Of a stretch of 64,000 bases of DNA, positions 1-9,922 are shown one piece after another. The notes beneath the pieces are model-generated. The model was not told the DNA's origin. It searched no databases and saw only the letters and a list, made by a program, of their open reading frames with translations. The position numbers and the translations under genes were made by a program. This DNA is from Cristatella mucedo. Taxonomy: Eukaryota; Bryozoa; Phylactolaemata; Cristatellidae. The number at the start of each line of letters is the position of its first letter. The stretch's first letter is position 1. Where the stretch lies: assembly GCA_009760855.2 (NCBI GenBank), contig WPIO01000117.1, positions 500,001 through 564,000 of the forward strand. Reading direction: 5' to 3'.

Positions 1-243
1 GAGCGAGTAATCCGCAGTCTGGCTCGATTCTCGGCCTGTTTGAACTGGGCGCGCTCGCGCGGGAAAGCGGCAGACGAGCGGCTGATGCCGAGTCTCGACC
101 GGTCAGCGGGTTGCGATGCGACCGGATCGAGCCAGGTAGGAGCTCGAGGGCGCGTTGTCGTGGGGTCTCGTCCTGCTCGGCGTGGTTATTTTGGAAGAGA
201 AAAACGGGAAAACGTCCACCTTCACCCGAACTCTGCCGCCAGG

Positions 244-246
244 CTG

Positions 247-282
<36 letters not shown>

Positions 283-288
283 CTCTCG
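244..288. repeat. (CT)n microsatellite
   Basis: A run of CT dinucleotides with one interruption. Flanking DNA from 1 to about 1046 is GC-rich and holds no recognised exon apart from the weak candidate at 791-1024. This is the only long GA/CT array in the first 19 kb with its pyrimidine strand on plus. Confidence 0.95.
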
Positions 289-790
289 AACGAAGAGGGA
301 TGACGGCAGTCAATGCGACTGGTGATCGGCACGGACCCACTGACTCCGGCGTCTTCCACTCCTACGCCCACTGCGAAGCAGCTGCGATCGCGGTGAAGCC
401 TATCTGTAGCTCAAGCCCACCGCGTCGACCCAGCGCCAGCGGTCGCTGCCAACCGCTTGCCGGCGTGCTTGCGGCAGTGGGCCAGACAAAGTGCCCGAAA
501 TTGCGAATCGTCCGAGGACGAATTTTTCTATTACAAATGTCTAGAAAACTGCCGAGAGGCGTGCGAGGCAGGCGCGACTAGGCGGAGCCGCTCGAGCATG
601 CTGCGCCCTCTGGCGGACGTCGTGTCTTACCAACGAGTGGGGGGTAGGGGGGGGGGGAGAAATAAATTAAATACTCGAGGCGGGCGCTCGGCGCGGCGGC
701 GATAAGAGACATCGGTCGCTCGCGCGCCATTGAGCGACCGGTCACCGCCGCCCGCTCGCCAAGGAGGATTCGAAGTAGCGGCGGCCGTGG

Positions 791-1024
791 CTATAACTCG
801 TGCCGCGAGCTCGTGCTGTCGCCGAGGTTGTCGTCCTCGCTGCCGCTACCACCCGCCGACGACGACGAGCGGAGCTCGCTTCCGTGGCGACGTCCAACGG
901 ACTTGGCGTTGCCTCGTCGTTCGCGTGCGTAGCTGTGATAGTCGTCATTGTAGCAGTCGTCGTCATCGCACAAAAACGCGTTGAGATCGGCCGAGCAAGC
1001 TTTCGTGCACGCCACACCGCGGTA
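791..1024 (-). CDS. Weak candidate alternative last exon downstream of the LamG gene
   Basis: On the minus strand a CTGCAG acceptor ending at 1025 opens a frame that starts YRGVACTKACSADL, continues into an Asp/Tyr/Cys stretch and a Ser/Gly/Glu tail, and stops at 791. It would join in phase 0 to exon 5 only if that exon ended early, at a weak TCG|GTGCTG donor near 1142. The Asp run comes from a GAC-rich stretch, so this could be a chance frame in GC-rich DNA. I recognise no domain in it. It is listed because it is the only alternative 3' end that keeps phase. Confidence 0.15.
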   Translation of the reverse strand, partial: YRGVACTKACSADLNAFLCDDDDCYNDDYHSYARERRGNAKSVGRRHGSELRSSSSAGGSGSEDDNLGDSTSSRHEL

Positions 1025-1046
1025 CTGCAGTCGCCGCCTCCGCTGC

Positions 1047-1307
1047 TCACAGGCTGCCCCCGACCGCAGCTGCCGGTCTGTGCGTCGACGTTGTGACGTT
1101 GTGCGAGCGCGGGAGTCGCTTCGGCTGCTGCGGCGACAGCACCGAGTGCAGCGGTCTCATTTGGCGACGTGGCGTCTCGGCGGCGGTGGCTCCACCCTTT
1201 CGCGGGCACGAAGACACGCGGTAGTAGCTGAACTTGGGGTTCGCGCTCGTCGTCGTCGTCGAGTTGACGGCGAAGTTCTTGACGCACGACGTCATCTTGT
1301 ATGGGTA
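1047..1307 (-). CDS. LamG gene exon 5: domain end and basic tail
   Basis: Acceptor CTCTTTTCAG ends at 1308. The exon opens YPYKMTSCVKNFAVN, the usual Cys-x3-6-Asn closing motif of LamG domains, and the second Cys follows in YYRVSSC. After that come about 50 residues rich in Arg, Pro, Ser and Thr before TGA at 1047. The same TGA is embedded in CCTGTGAGC, a good donor, so the stop may be intronic and the gene may continue past the left edge of the window. Confidence 0.72.
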   Translation of the reverse strand, partial: YPYKMTSCVKNFAVNSTTTTSANPKFSYYRVSSCPRKGGATAAETPRRQMRPLHSVLSPQQPKRLPRSHNVTTSTHRPAAAVGGSL

Positions 1308-4208
1308 CTGAAAAGAGAGTCCCGACTAAGCTCTGGCTGAGGTCGTGGGCTCGAGCCCTGAGGCATATGTGAAGCGCCTGAATAGAGATTAGGCTCTCTT
1401 GGGGCGCTATACAAATGAAATATACATTTATTTTTTTACGGCGGCGCGGACGCCGGCCTTTTTGTCGAAGACGCAGGCTGTGCAGAGCCTGGCGGTCTGC
1501 CTGCCGTCCGTCGCCTGGCACCGCCCGACAGCTGCTGCAGACGCCCGCGAGGTATAGGATGTGGAAGCGGAAGTCAGAAGCGCTGCTGGCGTCAGGCGGG
1601 CGGGTGAAGGAGGGGCGACCGTGAGGCGACGATACGGCTACCGGGACCCGAGGTCAACAGATCGAGGTGGGCAGAGGGCTGGTGTGAGTTCGTCTGCCCG
1701 ATGCCACTCCCCAGCCAGGGTGCTCAGCCCGACGGTGGTACGGCTGCCGCGTTTCCGGCAGCGGCTCGCACGAACTGCACGAAGTCAGCCCGTGGAAAGG
1801 CGGCGATCGCTAGAAAGGTCAGAGGTCAGAGCGCCTGCAGAGAATGGTGTGTGGCGGCTGCTCTCACCTCGCTGTCCGAGTTGTTCTCGGCGTAGAAGTG
1901 CTTCGGCTCGCCGGGACTGCCGAAGTAGAAGTTGTCGACGTGCCAGCACGAGAACACCGCTATGTGGAGGAAGGCCAGCTCATCGCGGTCATCGACTCGG
2001 AACCGTATGCCTCCGCTTCGCCTCGACTGGATGGTGAACTGGGCGGCGGCAAATGAGTCATTAGCTCTCGGCGGCCAGGTCGCGAGGCGAGCGGCTTGAG
2101 GGGGCGCAGCAGAGGCGAGCTCTCACCTTGTGCACCCGGCCGTCGCTGACGTTGACGTCGTCCCAGAGAACCTCGCTGAGTTTGAGCCAGAGACACCAGC
2201 CGGAGAGTCCCACTTTGACAGCGCCGTTATCTACCCACGCCGTAATCGCGTGGCGGTCGTCGTCGCTATCCGCGTGGAACAGCAGGCCCTTGGAGTCGGT
2301 GGTCTCAAATTCGAACGACGCAATGTCCATCTCCGATGGCCTGCAGCGAAGCGGTGTTGACCGCGTGAGCTGAGCTGACGGCTCTCAAAATTCGAGGCGG
2401 CGACCTTCGCCGAGCGTTTCCCGTGTCCTGTTTCCCGTACTTTTCGAAGCCACTGCCGCCGCCGCTGACCTCGAGATTCGGTCATGTACTATTCGACCTC
2501 GCGGCTGGCCAGCCGCGCGGTCGCTCGAGCGCTCTGTGCACTTCGAACTGCTGCTGTGCATACAGGTGCTGCCCGTCTGTGCGCCAGCATAAAAATGTTA
2601 GCAGCCTCGCACTACCTCGGGGTGCGCTCTCTAGGATTGGAATAGCAAAATTCGCTCGCCCGGCCGCCGCTAACAGCACGATTCCAAGGGTGGCCGGCAA
2701 AAAGACTGGCACCACAGTAACCGCCGGCCAACCGAGCGACTGCCCGACCGAGCGGCCGCCGGCCCTCATTCGACCTGCTCGCTCGCTCGTCTCGGTTCAG
2801 TTTCAGTGTCCGCGTCCCTGTCAGCTACCGAGTCGGTCGCTCTCGCAGGCACCCGTGCGCCTGGAGCTAAGCAAAGCGCCGGGCGAGCGATGCGGGTCCC
2901 TCGAACCGGCGACCGCATCGCTGCAGCGGCCCGCGATACGGTCTGCACTCGCATGGGAGCGATCTCGGCGACCTCAACGGGTGCCCACCTAACTAACCCC
3001 TATTACGCTGCAGCGACGAGTGAGCGGTTAGGGCGTGAGCGAATTGTGTTAATGGCCATTTCGTTTCGTCCGTGCGTCCCCTCCCCTCTCTTCGCCGACC
3101 AACTCCGGCTGCCGACTCTCTCAGCCGTCGCGGTCGAAGAAGCTAAGCGCCAGTTAACCGTCACGTTAACCTGCAGCTGCCACGGCCCCCCCCCGAAGGT
3201 GGATGGATGGTGGATTCGCGCGCACCTGCGGCCGGAAGCTGCTGAACCCGAAAGCAGCGAAGAGAGTCGAGCGAAGCATGCGACCGTGGCCGCCACCGCA
3301 GGCAGTCGATAGATATTTATATAGATCGATAGATAGATCGATAGATTCCCGAAAGATATTCCCGAAAGACATTCCTGAATGGGCACGCTGCAGCAGCAGC
3401 GGCGGCGCAGCGCGAATTCCTGCCCTAAACCCGTGCCGAGGGCGCCAGGATTCGAGCGGTGCTGCGCCGCACGCCTTCTAAGGCGACGTGACGTGCCGTT
3501 CGGCTCAAAGACGCCGAGCGAGCGGCGTCTGGATTCGTTGGAAGAGCGAGCGCAGGCAAGCCGCTGCTCTGTCCGCAGCTGGCGCGCTCGCGGCCTCTCC
3601 AGCTTGGGAGCGGATGCGGAGGCTGCCGCCGCCAAAGCGATGGCGAATGAGGGCGACGCCTCACCTCGACGGAAAGCGCACGCCCGTGACCTCGATGCGG
3701 CTGCCGACTTGTTGCTCCAGCAGTGCGCCCCTGTCGTCGGCAACGCTCGGGGAGTGCGACGTCGGCGTCAGCTGTTCAGGAGAGAGAGAGAGAGAGCAGA
3801 GCGGAGGGTGAGAGTGACTGGATTGCTACGCCGCCGCCGCACAGCCGCAAGCGCGCTGCTCCTGCCGCCGCCGCCGCCAGCGTTTCAGCGCTGCCGTATT
3901 AAGGATGACCCCCAGTATGGCTTCGGTGGCTGCCCCTGGAAGCTCTAGTCTGCTGCGCCCGTTGCTCTGCTGTCGGTACGGACGCGTCGATCCCGGATGC
4001 AGCGAACGCGCAGAAGCGCTCCGCATAAGTCTGCGGAAGCCTGGCGGTAGCCAGCGGGCAGCCTTACCTTGCCCTCAACGACGGGCCCGCACAGCGCCCC
4101 GGGCAGCAGCGCCAGGGCAGCGACTAGCGACGGCAGCAGCGCGAAGGCGCGGCGGCCGCCAACTGCCGCCGACGCCCGTCCCGAAGTTCGGAGGCTAGCT
4201 TTCGGCAT
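1047..4208 (-). CDS. Secreted laminin-G-like domain protein, five exons
   Basis: Joined coding exons are 4208-4068, 3771-3665, 2340-2127, 2038-1868 and 1307-1047, giving 297 codons plus stop. Residues 1-41 form a signal peptide: a basic n-region, a hydrophobic core at 22-39, then a small residue/Cys/Gly cleavage zone. Residues about 90-245 match a laminin-G (LNS) sandwich: a FEFETTDSKGLLFHAD strand pair, ITAWVDNGAVKVG, DGRVHK, a VDNFYFGSPG turn, and a closing Cys219-Cys245 pair as usual for the domain end. LamG domains bind glycans or proteins in the extracellular matrix or at synapses, often through calcium. Introns are 296, 1324, 88 and 560 bp, all GT-AG. Each junction keeps phase, including a split AG|G codon between exons 2 and 3. 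The tail after residue 245 is Arg/Pro/Ser/Thr-rich with no domain. Exon 5 either stops at 1047 or uses the GTGAGC donor at 1050 and runs on to exons not seen. Neurexin-like and laminin-alpha-like proteins are both possible, so no symbol is assigned. Confidence 0.8.
1320..1437 (+). repeat. SINE-A, 5'-truncated, in LamG intron 4
   Basis: Contains the B box GGTCGTGGGCTCGAGCCC and the tail AAGCGCCTGAATAGAGATTA ... GGGGCGCTATACAAATGA shared with the other SINE-A copies. The A-box part is missing. Its left edge touches the pyrimidine tract of the exon 5 acceptor (1308-1319), in opposite orientation to the gene. Confidence 0.85.
1868..2038 (-). CDS. LamG gene exon 4: C-terminal half of the LamG domain
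   Basis: 171 nt, exactly 57 codons, phase 0 at both ends; acceptor CCGCCGCCCAG, donor GAG|GTGAGA. It encodes FTIQSRRSGGIRFRVDDRDE and later VDNFYFGSPG, matching the LamG strand order and the turn usually written as VDxxYxGG. A Cys-Trp pair (FSCWHVD) is unusual for the family. Confidence 0.82.
2127..2340 (-). CDS. LamG gene exon 3: N-terminal half of the LamG domain
   Basis: 214 nt, phase 2 in and phase 0 out; acceptor CTGCAG|G, donor AAG|GTGAGA. This is the most recognisable exon: FEFETTDSKGLLFHAD is a standard LamG second-strand motif, followed by ITAWVDNGAVKVG and the DGRVHK segment where LamG domains usually read DGxWHxV. An acidic SDDD stretch sits in the loop after the GLLF strand. Confidence 0.85.
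3665..3771 (-). CDS. LamG gene exon 2: linker into the domain
   Basis: 107 nt, phase 0 in and phase 2 out. The acceptor is a long CT-rich tract ending CCTGAACAG; the donor is TCGAG|GTGAGG. It encodes LTPTSHSPSVADDRGALLEQ, then a short beta-like piece RIEVTGVRFPS. No known motif; it links the signal peptide to the LamG fold and may supply its first strand. The acceptor's pyrimidine tract is itself a small (CT)n repeat at 3780-3798. Confidence 0.7.
4068..4208 (-). CDS. LamG gene exon 1: signal peptide
   Basis: 47 codons from ATG at 4208 to an AAG|GTAAGG donor at 4067. The frame is open upstream to another ATG at 4274. I chose 4208 because it gives a compact signal peptide (MPKASLRT, then core AFALLPSLVAALALLPGAL), and because the upstream ATG would lie at or before the transcription start expected from the TATA-like site. 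Confidence 0.8.
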
Positions 4209-4300
4209 TCTCGGCTCAGCACCGGCACAGACAGACACGTGCCTCTCGTCGAAGCACGTAGGCCGAATGTACATTATCGGAGTCGAGCCAGCCGGCGGGT

Positions 4301-4306
4301 CTTATA
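4301..4306 (-). promoter_or_regulatory. TATA-like element upstream of the LamG gene
   Basis: Minus-strand GATATAAGAC at 4308-4299 contains TATAAG. A start site 25-30 bp downstream would fall near 4275, leaving about 65 nt of 5' UTR before ATG 4208. Placement is inferred; surrounding DNA is GC-rich and CpG-rich. Confidence 0.35.
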
Positions 4307-4309
4307 TCG

Positions 4310-5688
4310 TTTCAGGGCAGCCAATGCCGTTCGAGCCGGCGCTGGCGCCGCCCACAGGTGCATCGCGATAGGCTGCCGCCGCCGCCGCTGCCGCACTGCC
4401 GGACGCGTCCCTCGCTGCTCCACTCGCCGGCGGCGGTTAATTTTGTGAATGGCCGCACCCGCGCGAGTCTTCACGCCCGAGCGACCGTGCGCGGCCGGCC
4501 CGTGCGGGATCGCCAATAAACAGGTACTGCAGGGGCCACCGAGCGGCGAGCGAGCGAGGGCCGCAGCCACTCAAAGCGATTCTCGCGCGACGCCGGCCGA
4601 AAAGCGCGGCCGCTAACGGCCGTGGGGCGACGCAGGGAATGGAGCGAGCAGCTGCCGAGTCTTCGCCGCCGCGGCCGCTGCAGCCGTCTGTCTTCCCGAC
4701 GGAGTTGCCTCGCCTATAGAATCTCAGCGAGCGGCGGCGGCGGACGAGACGAGCAGCCCGCTAGAGCGCTCTGCCCGCCTATTCGGCGTCCGCTCGACTG
4801 CGCCTGCCAGCGCTCCACCGACGGATCGAATCCATTTGGCGCCTTCCTTCCCATCGCCTTGTTTTTCTCGCCTCTCGGTCGGACCAGACGACGAAACCGC
4901 GACGGTCGTTACGCTCAGCGGCTCGGCGTCCTCGCAGCACTCGCCAGCGCGGCGCCCGGAACTCGACGGACTCGATTGTCTCGCTGCATTGTCTCGTCTG
5001 AAAAGGAATGCGTCCGCGAAATTAGCGTGCCGGAAATCCTGCCCCTCAGTCGGACAGCTTAATTAGTCGCGCTCAATTTGCCGCATCCAAATATAGGGTA
5101 GATCTCTCGCTCGCTCCCGTCCGACCAGCGGCAGCCTGGCAGACGAGCGAGAGCCGATCTGTCCGACGCCCGACGATGCGACTGACGCATCGGGGCCGCC
5201 TGCGTTTGCGTCGTCGCTCCGGCGCATCAGAGCGCCATCGGGGCTCGCCTGTCGCATGAACGCTCTGTCGCATGAACGCTCTGTCGCATGCTGCTCTGTC
5301 AGCACGAGCGAGCGTTCGGCTCGCGCATGGCAGCCGTCGCCGGATGCGCTAATCGCTCGGCGGTGGCGACGCGAACTTGCCAGCCCTCTGCTTGCGGCCT
5401 CTGCCGCGCGGTAGCTAGCGGGTGGCGGTAGATTGGGGCTGGGGGGGGGGCGGCAGCGTGAACGCTGGGGGGGTGGCTTCGAAGCGTGCAGCCGCGACAG
5501 ACAGCTCGGTTCGCTGGCAAAGGGCCAGCGAAGCTGACGCGCCGGAGTCACTCGAGGTCGCTGCCTGGGATCCGGGCGCCGTTATGACTATACGTGCCCC
5601 CCCCCCGGGGCCGCGTAGCGCCGAGGAGGCGAGAGGAAAGAGAGACTGGCACAAATAGTATAAGCCAAGAGAGAAAGAGACCCAGCGT

Positions 5689-5690
<2 letters not shown>
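4310..5690. other. GC-rich, CpG-island-like DNA; no gene recognised
   Basis: Rich in CG and CGG/GCC triplets. Frames on all strands are arginine-, serine- and alanine-rich and look compositional. A short repeated segment (cgctctgtcgcatgaa, twice) lies at 5259-5290. G and C runs occur at 5440-5475 and 5599-5608. Confidence 0.6.

Positions 5691-5769
<79 letters not shown>
5691..5769. repeat. (GA)n microsatellite
   Basis: About 75 bp of near-perfect GA, purines on plus. The surrounding 5.64-5.88 kb is also purine-biased. Confidence 0.97.
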
Positions 5770-5771
<2 letters not shown>

Positions 5772-6821
5772 CGCACTGAGAAAGAGAAGGATCGGGGAGT
5801 GAGCGAGCAAGCGAGCGAGACGTAGATGCAGAAAGAGACTGATTTAGTGACAGACATGACAGTCATACAGATAAGGACAACAGAGATAATAAATGCGGTC
5901 CCGGACACAGACAAAACTCGGGCGGCACTTTGGCAGAGATCGTATGGGTACGCTGCGGAGCGCTAGAATCGGCAGCAAGGTTCCTCATCGGCCGTTCGCG
6001 TCCTCGCGATGGCGGGCTGCGACGACGCGAGCTAAATCAACAAAGCTTATTTATCTCGGCCTGCCAGGCCGCAGCTATCGTTCGGATGCGTCGACCAGTA
6101 CAGCTGCTGCTCCACTGCCCCGCGGCGGCAGCGTCACGGTCTCGTCGGTCGCTCGCAGTCCACTGTCCCGTAAGGGAAGCGCTGGACCCTAACCGGATGG
6201 GCGCGCTCGGGTAGCTCGACGAGTCACTCGGATCTTCGCTCGCTACGTCACGCTACGTCGCATCCACGTCTTCAGCGGTCTCGCGACGGATGCGTCGTTT
6301 GGCGCGTTTGCGTCGTCGTCGGTCGCGGCCTTGTAAAGTCGGCTCAACGCCTTCCAAAAGAGAGACGCTTCGCGGGATTTTTGCTTAGCGAACCGGGTCG
6401 CCGATATCGTTTGCTGGCTCGTCGGCAGTCCGCACCGCACAGTTAAAGCGATCGCTCGCCCCAGCTGGGTCTACCGTCGGGCGGCCCTCGAGCGCCACTT
6501 AAACTCCAAGCACCTTTGAGAACCAAGTACTTCAACCTACTAAAGACTCGGCAGGCGTAAGGCATGCACAGCGGCACTTCGCCGGTGGCTCAGTATAGTC
6601 GGCAATGTAGGCTAGCGAGAGGCAGCCGTCTGTAGGGGACGATGACGTAGCGTCCGCCCGAGCACTTTTATTGCTGCGGACGTGTGCTGGCCATTCGCCT
6701 TCCGAAGCGTCTGATATAGCTGCACGTGTGTAGCCGACGAGGGCTAATAATAGTAGGCGATGATAAGGAGTAAAGTGTGCGAACAGGAGCGAATAGATAA
6801 GAGGAGATAGGTCAAGGAAGA

Positions 6822-6830
<9 letters not shown>
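5770..6830. other. Non-repetitive stretch; nothing recognised
   Basis: Mixed composition, GC-rich to 6500. No splice-flanked frame, RNA gene or retroelement was recognised on either strand. Confidence 0.4.
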
Positions 6831-7030
<200 letters not shown>

Positions 7031-7363
7031 AGCTAGAAAGACAGGCGGACAGACAGATGCCGACGGAGACGGAAAAAGAGAGGCAGACTCGGGGACATGG
7101 AAAGAGACGATGGACGGACGGACATGGAAAGAGACGGACAGACGGACATGGAAAGAGACACAAGGGCAATTGTGGGATTGCGAGACAAAGACAGCGCAAT
7201 GAATAGGGAGAGGCGCTGACGGAGACAGTTTGACGTAGACGAGGGATGGATATCGACAACAGATAGACGGGAAACAAAGAGACAGAGGCGAGGAGATAGA
7301 CGTAGAGAGGCTGCAAGACGGAGGACAGAAAAGAGGCTGAATCGGAAAGAGAGGGCGAGTCGT

Positions 7364-7453
<90 letters not shown>
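7364..7453. repeat. (GA)n microsatellite
   Basis: 90 bp of near-perfect AG, purines on plus, ending 50 bp before LINE A. Confidence 0.97.
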
Positions 7454-7455
<2 letters not shown>

Positions 7456-7927
7456 AGTAGCCGCCTAAAAAGACAAATGTTCTAAATATGTCCCTGGTTA
7501 CCGGAGAAGTCCTTTGCCTCTGAAAGCATCTGCAGTAAGGCCGTTCATCTAGAAGCTGATACTCGATCGTGAGAACCTAGGTAACTTTCGTCCAGTCTCT
7601 CCGAAACCATTCTTATCTAAGATACTTGACCGAGTGGCGGCTTAGCCTAGTAAGGAATTGCATCAGTTCCTCAGATCTTGCTAGCTAGTTCCAATCGGGA
7701 TTCAGAGTGAACCATTCCACAGAAACGGCTCTGCTGCTGGTACGCAATGATTTCCTGACCTCCTAAGCAAAACTGATCGGTCCGGGGGATAGAGCCTCTA
7801 TCGCTGGTATTGCTGGAGCTATCGGCAATATTTGACACTATTCCAGCACATCGTTCTGGACTGCCTCTCGACACGCATAGGGGTATCATTCGCGAAATGC
7901 TAAACTGGATCATGTCACTGAGCAGTG

Positions 7928-8078
7928 ATAGCCCAGGAGGTAAGGTGCTCTCTCTTAACGACCGAGGTCGTGGGTTCGAATCCTGCAGGTGGGCGATCTT
8001 TTGTTGCAAACTGCAAGCGGTAGTGATAGCCATTAAGGCTCTTCTGCCGCTATACAGATGAGGTTGTTAAATCAGATA
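7928..8078 (+). mobile_element. SINE-B inserted in LINE A
   Basis: Head TAGCCCAGGAGGTAAGGTGC resembles a tRNA A box; GGTCGTGGGTTCGAATCC is a good B box. The body has a GCAAACTGCAAGCGGTAGTG stretch and the tail reads AGCCATTAAGGCTCTTCTGC then CGCTATACAGATGAGG, matching copies near 12.1, 40.3, 44.5 and 50.5 kb. It splits the LINE reverse transcriptase. Confidence 0.82.
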
Positions 8079-8637
8079 TGATCTTTTTTTAGGTCATAGA
8101 GGTCAGTGAGAGTTGACTGAGTGCAGATGCGAATAGCCATCGGTCATTCGAGAGGAGCCCTTCAAGTGCGGGACAGAGATCAGATCTTAGTCGTAGGCCC
8201 CTTCTTTTCATTATTTACACTTTGCCGAAGTCCTATATCGCCGCTAAACACAACCGCGGCTTCCATCTTATGTGTCGATGACGGTCGGCTCTACCTTTGA
8301 ACCAGGACCTTTATCGGCCTTGCTCGTCGGGACTCGCCTTCTTTGCAGTCTGCATCGATGACATTTGACTTTGATGGGCACTAACTTCCCAAAGCTTAAA
8401 GACGATAAGACTGATCTAAGCGTTGTGGACAAGCCCAGTGTCACCCTCAAGCTGGAGGATGTCACCCTCAAGATTGGTTAATCTTACATCGCTCCACTGA
8501 CCTCTTCGCGTTCGTAATCTGGGTGCGCTGCTGCAAAGCGACTAGTCGCTGGATGAGCTCGGCGCCTCCGCCGCCACAAGTCGGCCTAAATTCGGCGGCG
8601 GAACGTATTCGTATCGAGACTCGATCGCAAGATCTCA

Positions 8638-8732
8638 CTCCACCCGCCCCTCCTGCTCCTGCTCCTACTCCCCCTCCCCCTCTTTCCCCTCTTTCTCCTC
8701 CTCATCCTCCTCCTCCTCCTCAGGGTCCAGTC
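8638..8732. repeat. CT-rich, CTC/CCT low-complexity tract
   Basis: Pyrimidine-rich plus strand built of CCT, CTC and TCC units inside the DNA that interrupts LINE A. The Pro-rich translation is a composition artefact. Confidence 0.9.
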
Positions 8733-9800
8733 GTCTTGCCGTTCCTCTCGCAAGATAGAAATCTGTCGGCGATCGGGCCTGTGAATGAATCTTACCTCCA
8801 GTCTCATTCCGTTTTAGAGCTCGTCGCACGCGGCACTTCTGTCGATTCTCGTCCGTGTTAGCTTGCACGTTTAAAAAACCACGAGAAACTCCAACTTTGC
8901 TTTGGATGACGGGCCTCAGTCGCCGCTGACCGACCCAGTCACCTCCACAGAACTAGCTGGTGATCCCGCCCCACCGACTGCCCAGCGTCGAGTTCTTGAT
9001 TAATAGGCAAAATCTGCGAAGAAGAGAAATTTAAAACGTATTTCAAATTTTATTTAATATAATTACCTTATGTGTACGAATATAAATCTAATTTTATGAA
9101 AACAATTCGTCAGCCCCGAGTAGGGAATCGACTTTGACTTGCATGTAGTTGCGTGCTAGAAACGCGGGCAGACTATTTATTCATGTCAATCGCTTACCGA
9201 AGGCGGGTGCAGCACGACTTCCGGTCTGTCGGGCTCACTCAGGCTGCTTTCCAATACGTAAGACCGGCTGATGCAACATTACACCGCGTCTCGCCGATCT
9301 TCGCTGGCCCTCGATAAAGCAGCACATCGACTTTAAGGTTAGGTCACTCATTTTTTGGTCCCTTCATCCTTTGGCTCCAGCGTACCCATCAAAACTACTC
9401 CGCCACGAGGCTTGGTATCGTACCACCTGCCTTTCTGACTCAAATCGCTTAGCTATACCTCGTACAAACCTCAAATCCTTTGGAGACTGTGCCTTTAGTT
9501 TGTATGCTCTCAAAGCCCGGAACTCACTCACAACTGAAGTCACAGCATCCCCTGACTCGACATTTATAATAAAAAAAAAGCTAAAAACGCACCCGTTTCT
9601 CTCAGCATTTAGTGGGTCCGCGTAATTCGTCCGTTGCGTACTTATGGGTACTGACACTGTGCATGCTACAACTAAGCCTAGTTTGCATGTTGACAACGTG
9701 CATGTTATGCTTGTTGACATTGTGCCCAGACCGTCAACCATTTGCGTAAGACCACTGACCACTTGATCCTGCTTCCTTTGCAGCTTGTGTAAAAGTACCT

Positions 9801-9868
9801 GGAGAGAGAGAGGGAGAGAGAGACGGAGGGAGAGAGAGAGGGAGAGAGAGACGGAGGGAGAGAGAGAG

Positions 9869-9920
<52 letters not shown>
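9801..9920. repeat. (GA)n with GGAGGG interruptions, grown in a LINE tail
   Basis: 120 bp of GA with regular GACGGAGGGA interruptions. It begins exactly where LINE A's tail should read CCTAGAAAGAGATT: the preceding TTTGCAGCTTGTGTAAAAGT is the usual run-in to the tail hairpin. Confidence 0.95.

Positions 9921-9922
<2 letters not shown>

Larger units (their letters stand above)
7500..9800 (+). mobile_element. LINE A, CR1/L2-like, broken and interrupted
   Basis: Plus-strand remnants in the order expected for a CR1/L2-type reverse transcriptase. 7500-7925: degenerate finger/palm part (NFRPVS, FLSKILDRV, the HSTETALL region, LSAIFDT-like). 8090-8562: later palm (GPFFSLFTL, LKLKDDKT, TLKIG, QSD-SLDE). 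9275-9625: C-terminal part (LADLRW, IDFKV, CALKARNSLTT). 9626-9800: 3' UTR. Stops and frameshifts are frequent, so it is dead. A SINE-B sits inside at 7928, about 700 bp of unrelated DNA lies at 8563-9274, and the 3' end is lost in a GA array. Confidence 0.75.
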
